Shown in pieces: positions 55,736-64,000 of a stretch of DNA of 64,000 nt. The DNA is taken from the NCBI RefSeq assembly GCF_963678635.1, contig NC_087064.1:43643159-43707158 (forward strand). Direction: 5' to 3'. The position numbers and the translations under genes were made by a program. Position 1 is the stretch's first letter. The number at the start of each line of letters is the position of its first letter. The notes under the pieces are model-generated. The model was not told the DNA's origin. It saw only the letters and a list, made by a program, of their open reading frames with translations, and searched no databases. This DNA is from Symsagittifera roscoffensis (taxonomy: Eukaryota; Xenacoelomorpha; Acoela; Convolutidae).

Positions 55736-55879
55736 CCAGAAAAAAATAGAGGCACGAGAGTGATTATATTTGTAATAAACAAAAAGGACAGGGAGAAGAT
55801 GACACTAGCAGCTTTTGCGAATACCAAAAACTGAATTTAAGCAAACAACAGAAGCTGACATTTTTAAATTTTTTGGGTA
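55736..55879. other. Short spacer
   Basis: AT-rich, between the end of polymerase similarity and the LINE tail. Confidence 0.5.
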
Positions 55880-56480
55880 TGAGTTGTTGTTGTTGTTAGT
55901 TGTAGGCCGTCTACAGTGCTGACGGGGGGTAAACCCCAATTCTCCCCAAGTATTCCAAGACGGCGGTTGTATTTGTCTGAAGTACGTCTAGTTTCGGGTT
56001 TTCTCCAAGTGTGTCCTTCCGCTCTTTATCCCAGATGCTGCAATGTAGGAGTACGTGTTCTGTATCTTCTTCTCCGTTATTACAGTAGGGGCAGCTTGGG
56101 TCATCCACTTGTCCGTGTCTGTGTTTTGTTGCTTGTAGGAATGGCGCCCTATTCAGCCTGAGTTTGTGCAGGATAACTTCTTCTTCTCTTCTTCTGCATT
56201 CTGTCGGCATGGGCTGCCCTCCGGTTGCTCTGCGATGGAAGTGATGAGCCGGGACTTGGTGTAGGTAGTCGTCTAGGCGTCGTATGAGTCGGACACCTCG
56301 TTGTCTGAAGTTAGTGATTTTCATTTCGGTTAACCCGACCCTGGATTTCCTGGAACGGCTGACATCAACTCTGATGAAAGTGATATCGTGGATTGGACCG
56401 CTCCTGTATATCAGAAGCCATATTTGAATTGTCCATTTATAGACGATGAAGGCCTGGATGATTTTTTTTTTACCAAACAA
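55880..56480 (-). pseudogene. LINE (non-LTR retrotransposon) 3' end fragment
   Basis: A minus-strand frame of 189 codons covering the C-terminal end of a LINE ORF2. It contains HKLRLNRAPFLQATKHR, then a zinc-binding motif CPYCNNGEEDTEHVLLHC (C-x2-C-x8-H-x4-C), typical of the domain after reverse transcriptase in Jockey/CR1/I-like elements. A short 3' UTR follows (GGGGTTTACCCCCCGTCAGC) and then an (AAC)n-like tail, ACAACAACAACAACTC, at 55880-55895. It is a 5'-truncated insertion, the normal product of target-primed reverse transcription. The first ~60 codons are not clearly LINE-like. Confidence 0.82.
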
Positions 56481-57206
56481 AAGATTTAAACCAAACTAAA
56501 TATCAAAATCAGACCCGTATCAACTTTGCTGCACAATGCAAGCTCGCTTCACAGCTGATGACCAATGTAAACTCCCTTTAGAGCTGCAGAAAATCTTCAC
56601 CTTTGAATTAGTTTGAATTTGCATGAAAAAAAAACTCAAAACATATTCGTGATATTTAATTTGTGAAATTTTAGATATTTTTTTTTGTTTGTTATATAAA
56701 TGTAATTTTTCTCAAAATTGTTTTTAGCTGCAAGCTAATATCAAAATTATTCGATCAGATTAATCGAAGGATGGATCAGAAACATAAGATTATATTTCTT
56801 AGTAATAATTTTTGACACCTAAACACGAGAAAAAAACTTGTCTAAAAGTCACCTTAGAAAAAACAAGGTTTTCACAGCATGATTATGTATTTAAAGCCAC
56901 AGGTATTCAAGAAGGTTAGATTAAACAGTTTAAAAACAACTTGCTTAAAAAATACCTTTTTCCCGCGCGCCAGATTGATTTTTTCGGAAAATGTCAAATT
57001 GAGGGAGTTATTGAAGTTACTCCCTCAATTTGGCAGGGTATTGAAGTTTCATACGGCAGGGTGTTGAAGTTTCATACTACCCATGGTAACAGTAAGCTAG
57101 TTCTATGATACAGGTTAATTACGAATAAGGCCACTTTTATCTGATTTTGGACAGAAGGTACTTTCATCAACTATTTTTAAAGCACATCAAAATCTATTTT
57201 TACACA
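56481..57206. other. No gene; contains a perfect hairpin
   Basis: 56995-57032 is a 14-bp perfect hairpin (CAAATTGAGGGAGT, 10-base loop), followed by two tandem copies of GGCAGGGT(A/G)TTGAAGTTTC plus ATAC (57031-57078). Otherwise AT-rich and featureless. Confidence 0.75.
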
Positions 57207-57476
57207 GAGGGGCGGATTTATGGAGGGGAGGCGGGGAGGACGCTCCCCTCTTTCAAGGGTTCGACCCCCTGTCGACCCAAAGGGTCCCCCTTTGTACTAC
57301 CATAAAATTTTTCTAGAGGCTCCTTTGGCGCCAAATTATACTAGTTTTGAGGGGGAGCGGCGCAGAAAATTTGACTCAAAACAGGGCTCAGAAAATCAAT
57401 TTGGTCAATTTAAGAAGAAGGTCGACAAAATTTTGCTCTACCACCGCTCGAGAAAATTCTAGATCCACCCCCCCTG
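57207..57476 (+). mobile_element. Family H hAT-like MITE, short version
   Basis: Left end GAGGGGCGGATTTATGGAGG, right end CTAGATCCACCCCCCCTG. Flanks TTTACACA (57199-57206) and GTTACACA (57477-57484) agree at 7 of 8 positions, a good 8-bp target duplication. It keeps GGTTCGACCCCCTGTCGACC and GGGTCCCCCTTTGTACTA. Confidence 0.85.
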
Positions 57477-57856
57477 GTTACACATCAGAGAAGTCATAGG
57501 GGTTTTCAAATCAAAGATTTGGAAAATATTTTCGAGAAAGGACCCATGGGACGGAAGGTATATTGTTCGATACAAAATTTTTTTTGAAGGTTTTTCCATA
57601 CTGGCATAAACAGGTATGCCTTTCATCAAATAGTTAGCAAGTCGCTCACTTTTTTGCAAGTTCACTTTTACCAGATACCAAGTTGTTTGCAATCAGTAGC
57701 AACAACTCTCTCACATTCTTATCCGCAACTTGATTGATGACATCCTTCATCTGCTGAGGAATATCAATGATATTAAATAAACCTTTTAAGTACAATAAGT
57801 AACAATAAATAAAATTGAAACCAGAGAAAATATCTTTTTGTTAATTCAAACTATTT
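57477..57856 (-). other. Coding-like minus-strand fragment, unrecognised
   Basis: Minus-strand text such as IDIPQQMKDVINQVADK and ELLLIANNLVSGKSEL reads like real protein, but it is broken by stops and frameshifts. It lies on one side of the foldback element at 57857; similar text (SSILPDTKLIAIITKLS, LIDDIINLVRKIHDLKK) lies on the other side. Confidence 0.3.
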
Positions 57857-58088
57857 TTGTTTGAAATCCGCCGTTCAAAAAGGTTAGAAAGTTTGCTTCT
57901 AAACGTCAAGAAGAGCAAAAGCTAATGTTTCTCAACTATGTTTCTTTCATTTCTCTTATGTTTCACTCTTTTCTCGGTGAAACATAGGATAAAAGAATGA
58001 AATATAGCTAAAAAAACAGTTGCTCTCTTTCTTGACTTTCGAAAGCAAACTATCTTTCTAAACATTTTGAAAGGCCGATTTGAAACTT
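57857..58088. mobile_element. Foldback element with ~105-bp imperfect arms
   Basis: Left arm 57857-57965 (TTTGAAATCCGCCGTTC ... CTTATGTTTCAC) and right arm 57977-58088 are inverted copies at roughly 80 percent, with loop TCTTTTCTCG. Each arm contains a TTGCTTCTAAACGTCAAGAA-like block. It appears to be inserted in or beside decayed coding sequence. Confidence 0.8.
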
Positions 58089-58728
58089 GAGTTACCTTGT
58101 TTGAATAAACAAAAAGTCAATTTCATTGGATTTAATTTGAGTTAATGCTATTCTTTTTAAAAAGTCTTTCTTTAAATCATGGATTTTTCGCACCAGATTA
58201 ATGATGTCATCAATTAGGTTAGAGATAAGCATGCGAGACAATTTGGTAATTATGGCAATTAACTTGGTATCTGGTAAGATTGAACTTGCAGGAACAGTGG
58301 GCGACATGCAGACTATTTGTTTTTTTTGAAGGAGCGGTTGAGCGCTCAGGGATGGTAGACCAGAAAGGATTCCGTTCCAATCAAAAATTCTCCAGTTTAT
58401 CTGAGAAAGCATTCGGCGATTTTAACAAAAAGAAAAAACAATTTCTAAGTGGTTCATTAGTATTTTTCCGAAATTCGGGATACACTTAAACTACGGAGAG
58501 GTTTTTGAGTGCGTACTATTTTATGCCGGTTAGTAAAAAAAAAATTACCACATTGATTGACTCCTTTGGTAATTGTGATAATTGTCAGGTTGGAGGACAA
58601 GATAATCAATAAACAAGTTACGAAACAATTCGAATAACAAAAGCAGCAAAATGAAAGGAAGAAAATCCAATTGAACGAACTTCTCCTTCCTATTGAATCA
58701 AATAGAAGCCAGTAAGCGATCGAAAATG
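58089..58728 (-). other. Coding-like minus-strand fragments, unrecognised
   Basis: Minus frames 58412-58092 (106 codons) and 58792-58457 (111 codons). The first contains SNLIDDIINLVRKIHDLKK, likely helical; the second has a hydrophobic Phe/Cys-rich stretch. No known family. Confidence 0.3.
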
Positions 58729-58739
58729 ACAGATTCGTT

Positions 58740-59451
58740 TTAAGGCCGTAGTGAAGACGCTTATACAGGTTGATTTGTGTTTCCGCACTCAATTTGTTTC
58801 CTTGCTAAAACTTGTCCACGCTCAATTTTTTTGGCGATTTGATTTTTCATATCTTTTTTAAGTTACTTTTTTTTTGGTTGAAAATAAGGCAAACTCCACT
58901 ACTGAAGAAACAAAAGTGTAAAGCGCACGACAAACGTGATCGCAATCTAATTTCGAAAGTGGATTGTAAATTCCAGGCTTCTAAGCGGACTAAATTTATA
59001 GCTATTGATCCAATTTTCTTAAGTTGACCTAATCAATCGAACAAGCAGCATGAATCAGAATTTGTTCTTGAATCTGAATGAAAGTTAAGGATATGTATTT
59101 TTTAGCTTCAAAGTCAAGTTTTTCAAAAATGAGGGCAGTGTTTTTTTTCCAACTGTCTGTTGGCCATATTTTTTTCTTCAAGCTCTTTGTAAGATTTGAC
59201 CAGTTTGATTTTTCGGCGGTGATTTCTTTTTGATGTTACAGCCTCTCAGTGCTGATTTTTGCTTTTTTGTTGTTCACAAACATAAGCTGGTTGATTTTCT
59301 CGCAAGGAAACGGTTGAATAATTGTAAAATCGTGTATAATAACGATTTTGGAGCAAATTTGATACATTTTATCCATTAAACTTGAAAGCTTGGATAAGTA
59401 AAACAGTTGGTACAGTTGATGAAGAATATTGAATGAAATTATACAGTGCAA
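58740..59451 (-). other. Coding-like minus-strand stretch, duplicate of 49320-50040
   Basis: Same frames as the left copy (59451-59236 and neighbours) with small differences: a K-rich stretch near 59140-59160 is shortened by deletion. Function unknown. Confidence 0.35.
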
Positions 59452-59549
59452 TTATAGGAAAGAAATTCGGTTAAGACCGCAATTTAGTACCATTTGAAAG
59501 TATCCCTCAGATATAAGCACAGTACATAAAAACAAAAAACAAAAACAAA

Positions 59550-60058
59550 ACAAGACTGCTCGTATCAGGGCGAAGCCCTGAATGTTCCGAATGTCTTTTA
59601 AGGTTTTATAGAGCAGTAATACCGCTAAATAATTAAATGTAAAAAAAAAATAAATTGAAATTTTTTATTCAAATCATCCCCACACGCCATATAAATTACA
59701 ACAGGATAAAGTTCGCTCCTTGTAACAAACCATTTAAAACAAATAAGCTTCTTTTAACCAATTTGGAACGATTTCTAAGACGGATTAAATTTCCGCTTAC
59801 TCGTTAAAAGCGCGAAATATATCGCGCGTTCATTGTCCCAAATTGGCCAAAATGGCAATCTTTAAACCCTCATCACTTCACAAAAACTGATCACAGGTGA
59901 AACATTTTCAAATTTGAGCTCAGGACAACAATAGCTTTTGAATGATATAAAAAAATTCCGTCAAAAATGGCTAGTTAAAAAGTCGAAGTTTGTCTGAATA
60001 AAAAAAACTCCACCCCGAGCACAAATATTCCGTTACTTTCGTATCGAAACACGGAACA
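59550..60058 (-). mobile_element. Family P repeat, complete termini
   Basis: Duplicate of the 50132 copy, with the 3' hairpin CAGGGC-GAA-GCCCTG intact. It has small internal deletions around 59640-59670. Confidence 0.88.
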
Positions 60059-60529
60059 ATAGCCCTCTTTAATCTCTTTCGCTTTCCAGGCTAGTTTTGA
60101 ATCTCTCCGAATTTAATAAATAATAATCATTTCATCTCGAATTCTCAACAAATTGACAAATTTTGTATACATTATACCATAGAGGAGAATTGTTAATTAC
60201 AAAAATATATTATTCAATCATAACTGACAAACACTTGATCGAATTCTTGGCATTGTACCCTCAGCTACTGGCAAGGAAACGGTAGCTAAGCAGAGCTTTG
60301 ATAAATATCCAAACCCTTCTGTTTGCGCTATTTGAGCGCAAGGAAATTTTCCACACTTCTAAAAACCCAATTTTCACAAGGAACAATTATCACAAGAAAA
60401 AAAAACGAAAACGCCAAAGTGAAAAAATGACCGAGGAACGTTGACAAAATTATTTTTTCATGTTGATTTTAGAGGCAGGTTTTTTAAAGAGTAATCGGAT
60501 TGTTTTTAACGTAACTTTGATACAAGCAG

Positions 60530-60998
60530 TGTTTCAGAAAAATTTCGACTTTTTAACTAGCCATTTTTGACCGAATTTTTTTATATCATTCGAAAAGTAT
60601 TGTTGCAATGAGCTCAAACTTGAAAAGATATTTCATCTGTGATCATTTTTTGAGAAGCTACGGGGGTTTAAAGATTGTCATTTTGGCCAATTTGGGACAA
60701 TTAACGCGTATATTTCGCGCTATTAACGCGTAAGCGGAGATTTAATCCGTCTCAAAAATCGTTCCAAATTGGTTGAAAGAAGCTCATTTGCCTTAATTTA
60801 TTTATTACAAGGAGCGAAATCTATCCTTTTGTACTTTATATGGCGTGCGGGGGGATGATTTTCATTTAAAAAAATCAAATTTTAGAAACTTTTTTTTATT
60901 TTGTTTTATATTTCCAACTTTTTTCATTTAATTTTTAAATGTTATTACTGCTCCATAAACCTTAAAAGGCAGTCGGAACATTGATGGCTGGGCCCTTT
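60530..60998 (+). mobile_element. Family P repeat abutting the polymerase fragment
   Basis: Duplicate of 51120-51592 with the same 5' truncation and the same junction to the polymerase frame at 61009. Confidence 0.85.
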
Positions 60999-61008
60999 CA
61001 ACGCTTTC

Positions 61009-62385
61009 ATGTCAAGACAACTCAGAAACAAAACCTACGGTAGAAAATTTTGTCAGATATGTCTTAATGGATTCTCCTCTCAAACAGTCTTACTTGAACA
61101 TTTGAAACTTTGCGGACAACAAACTGCGGTGTCCATTAAAATGCCTTCCCCAAAATCCTTCTTCAGCTTTCGTCGCTGGTACAAAACTTCCATGTGTCGC
61201 TTTACGATTTATGCTGATACTGAGGCTCTCTGCAAAAGCACGCCCACTTGCAAATCAAATGCAACAGCAACGGGAACTACAAAAATACAGGAGCAAATTC
61301 CTTGCTCTTTTGGCGGACAAACCAAATAGAAAATTTCCTAGAAATTTGATCGAGGGCCAAGTTCAATTGAAATTTTTTTCAATTGGATTCGCGTTATCAA
61401 GCAAAATGATTTCTGTTGTCAAGCAACAATTTAGAAAGCTTATAAATTCGGATGAACAAAGGAGCCGCTTGTATTCTTCTTCAACAATATGTGTTATCTG
61501 TAGTAGAGATTTGTTGAACGACAAGGTTATTCATCACGATCCTCAACAGGGAACATCATTGGTTTAGCTCAAAATGTGTAACCTGAAACAAAGAACCCAA
61601 TCTTTCACGCTTATGTCTTTCCAAAATCACAGCAGTTGTGACCCATATCACTTGACGAGGTACCTCAATTTACGACCAAATGATAAATTAACAGATGTTC
61701 CGTGCACAGTTGAGAACTATATTTTTTTAAGTTTGAATATTCCTGTAGGGAATTTCGTCCAAAAAAAGGCAGAAACAGAGTCAAGCACGAACAAATGCGG
61801 TTTCTGGACAGCTTTTGAGTTCTTCGAATACGAATAGCTTGGAGAGCCTTTCAAAGTTTTTAGAGAAGGAAGATTTTATCATACTGGAACAGTTATCAAA
61901 CTGAAACCAAATGAAAAGAAACGATCGCTCCTGACTCAGAAAGGAATTTATTTTTATTCTTACATGGATTCTTATGAACAATTTGATGAAAAAATCTTCC
62001 TAAGTTTGGCAGAGGTTGGAAAAACATTCTTTCCGGAACAATTAAAGTTTCACAGAATGATAAAGATTTTGGAGAACAATTGTGGAAAACAATCGAATGT
62101 GAGACAATTGGCGATTACCCCAGCCTTTATTTGTAGAGCGATGTTTTGTTACTGGCGGACGTGTTCGAAAAGTTTCGCGAGCTCAAACAAACATATGGCT
62201 TATACCCTTGTCAATATTACTCGGCGCCGAATGTTTCCTGGAATGCACTGTTAAAAACCGAGAGATCTTCTCAGACATCGATATGCTGCTGTTTTGCGAA
62301 AAAGTTATTCGAGGTGGACAAAACAATATCGGAGAAAAAATATCCATGAGGGCAAACAATAAGTAGGTTCCAGATGTTGATGAGA
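61009..62385 (+). pseudogene. Polinton-type DNA polymerase B, copy III (dead)
   Basis: Same start as copy I, with the zinc motif and Exo I D-x-E. The frame 61211-61567 is open longer here than in copy I because a one-base difference near 61405 removes a frameshift. It retains the FKVFREGRFYHTGTV segment deleted from copies I and II. It ends abruptly within the ANNK..PDVDE region at 62385, where a fresh unit of family P sequence begins. The palm motifs are absent by truncation. Confidence 0.87.
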
Positions 62386-62674
62386 TATATTTCGCGCTTT
62401 TAACGCGTAAGCGGAGATTTAATCCGTCTCAAAAATCGTTCCAAATTGGTTGAAAGAAGCTCATTTGCCATAATTTATTTATTAGAATGGGCGAAATCTA
62501 TCCTTTTGTACTTTATATGGCGTGCGGGGGGATGATTTTCATTTAAAAAAATCAAATTTTAGAAACTTTTTTTATTTTGTTTTATATTTCCAACTTTTTT
62601 CATTTAATTTTTAAATGTTATTACTGCTCCATAAACCTTAAAAGGCAGTCGGAACATTGATGGCTTGGCCCTTT
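62386..62674 (+). mobile_element. Family P repeat, cut inside its core by the tandem junction
   Basis: Begins at TATATTTCGCGCTTTTAACG and carries the 3' half of the copy at 60530, including the worn 3' hairpin. Confidence 0.85.
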
Positions 62675-62684
62675 CAACGCTTTC

Positions 62685-64000
62685 ATGTCAAGACAACTCA
62701 GAAACAAAACCTACGGTAGAAAATTTTGTCAGATATGTCTTAATGGATTCTCCTCTCAAACAGTCTTACTTGAACATTTGAAACTTTGCGGACAACAAAC
62801 TGCGGTGTCCATTAAAATGCCTTCCCCAAAATCCTTCTTCAGCTTTCGTCGCTGGTACAAAACTTCCATGTGTCCCTTTACGATATATGCTGATACTGAG
62901 GCTCTCTGCAAAAGCACGCCCACTTGCAAATCAAATGCAACAGCAACGGGAACTACAAAAATACAGGAGCAATTTCCTTGCTCTTTTGGCAGACAAACCA
63001 AATAGAAAACTTCCTAGAAATTTGATCGAGGGCCAAATTCAATTGAAATTTTTTTCAATTGGATTCGCGTCATCAAGCAAAAATGATTTCTGTTGTCAAG
63101 CAACAATTTAGAAAGCTTATAAATTCGGATGAACAAAGGAGCCGCTTGTATTCTTCTTCAACAAAATGTGTTATCTGTAGTAGTGATTTGTTGAACGACA
63201 AGGTTATTCATCACGATCATCAACAGGGAACATAATTGGTTTAGCTCAAAATGTGTAACCTGAAATAAAAAACCCAACCTTCCCCGCTTATGTCTTTCCA
63301 AAATCACAGCAGTTGTGACCCATATCACTTGACGAGGTACCTCAATTTACGACCAAATGATAAATTAACAGTTGTTCCGTGCACAGTTGAGAATTATAAT
63401 TTTTTTAGTTTGAATATTCCTGTAGGGAATTTCGTCCAAAAAAAGGCAGAAACAGAGTCAAGCACGAACAAATGCGGTTTCTGGACAGCTTTTGAGTTCT
63501 TCGAATACGAATAGCTTGGAAAGCCTTTCAAAGTCTTTAGAGAAGGAAAATTTTATCATACTGAAACAGTTATCAAACTGAAAACAAATGAAAAGAAACG
63601 ATCGCTCCTGACTCGGAAAGGAATTTATTCTTATTCTTACCTGGATTCTTATGAACAATTTGATGAAAAAATCTTCCTAAGTTTGGCAGAGGTTGGAAAA
63701 ACATTCTTTCCGGAACAATTAAAGTTTCAGAGAATGATGAAGAATTGCAGAACAATTGTGGAAAACAATCGAATGTGAGACAATTGGCGATTACCCCAGC
63801 CTTTATTTGTAGAGCGATGTTTTGTTACTGGCGGACGTGTTCGAAAAGTTTCGAGAGCTCAAACAAACATATGGCTTATACCCTTGTCAATATTACTCGG
63901 CACCGAATGTTTCCTGGAATGCAATGTTGAAAACCGAGAGCTCTTCTCAGACATCGATATGCTGCTGTTCTGCGAAAAAGTTATTCGAGGTGGACAAAAC
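62685..64000 (+). pseudogene. Polinton-type DNA polymerase B, copy IV (dead, cut by window edge)
   Basis: Tandem duplicate of copy III. It begins with the same zinc motif and Exo I D-x-E and extends to the CEKVIRGGQN region at base 64000. It carries private changes, including a stop in place of Ser at about 63232 (GGAACATAATTGG) and one base fewer near 63742. The remaining part lies beyond the window. Confidence 0.87.

Larger units (their letters stand above)
58729..62385. repeat. Segmental duplication, right copy (~3.66 kb)
   Basis: Partner of 49304-52915. It retains the 65 bases near 61836 (GAGCCTTTCAAAG..) lost from the left copy and is joined at its end to a tandem copy of itself. Confidence 0.92.
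60710..64000 (+). repeat. Tandem duplication, period ~1676 bp, running off the window
   Basis: Unit 1 is 60710-62385 and unit 2 starts at 62386 (TATATTTCGCGC, inside family P) and reaches the window edge. Polymerase starts are at 61009 and 62685, and Exo I sites recur with the same spacing. Unit 2 would end near 64061. Confidence 0.92.

Noticed and set aside
51601-64000. Complete Polinton/Maverick element
   Set aside because: Only polymerase pieces are seen. No integrase, packaging ATPase, protease, capsid genes or long terminal inverted repeats were recognised.

Overview
The window looks like nuclear DNA of an invertebrate animal. It is AT-rich, has spliced genes with canonical and one GC-AG intron, and carries Metazoa-type transposons: BEL/Pao, a Polinton-type protein-primed DNA polymerase B, MULE, hAT MITEs, a LINE tail and tRNA-derived SINEs. 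There are no operons, Shine-Dalgarno sites or dense long ORFs. The species cannot be decided from sequence alone. All family calls were made by eye from motifs; no search was run.

The one clearly functional gene is on the + strand. It is a short-chain dehydrogenase/reductase of the SDR16C type (DHRS3 / RDH10 / HSD17B11-like), seen as five exon blocks: 7154-7366, 7582-7629, 43000-43167, 43408-43547 and 43787-43965. The first exon(s), with the N-terminal membrane segment, lie upstream or were not found. The exons are GC-richer than their surroundings and have no internal stops. Intron 7367-7581 is GC-AG. Intron 7630-42999 is about 35.4 kb, over half of the window. The last junction has a phase problem.

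Region by region. 1-5.5 kb: two diverged copies of a ~1.5 kb coding-like repeat plus other eroded reading frames that I do not recognise. 5.5-7.15 kb: little, plus one dispersed repeat. The giant intron (7.6-43.0 kb) holds a tandem array (8.64-14.64 kb), a degenerate minisatellite (14.65-14.96 kb), a dead BEL/Pao gag-protease fragment (15.2-17.7 kb), a hierarchical 73-bp minisatellite (19.5-20.6 kb), a MULE transposase remnant (29.6-30.3 kb, minus strand), long hairpins, and many copies of two short non-autonomous families. Family P is ~540 bp with asymmetric inverted repeats and terminal hairpins, like helentron-derived HINE elements. Family H is a hAT-like MITE of 270-430 bp with CAGGGGCGGAT termini and 8-bp target duplications. 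44-49 kb: more P, H and Q repeats and SINEs. 49.3-64 kb: a ~3.6 kb segmental duplication (49304-52915 and 58729-62385) carrying pieces of a dead Polinton-type DNA polymerase B. Each locus also suffered its own internal tandem duplication (periods ~1554 and ~1676 bp), giving four partial polymerase copies. A minus-strand LINE 3' end (55.9-56.5 kb), an H element and a foldback element separate the two loci.

The transposons appear to be inactive passengers. The most notable items are the repeated restructuring of the polymerase locus, the helentron-like P family, the homogenised 73-bp array, two long near-perfect hairpins, and the unusual splice structure of the SDR gene.
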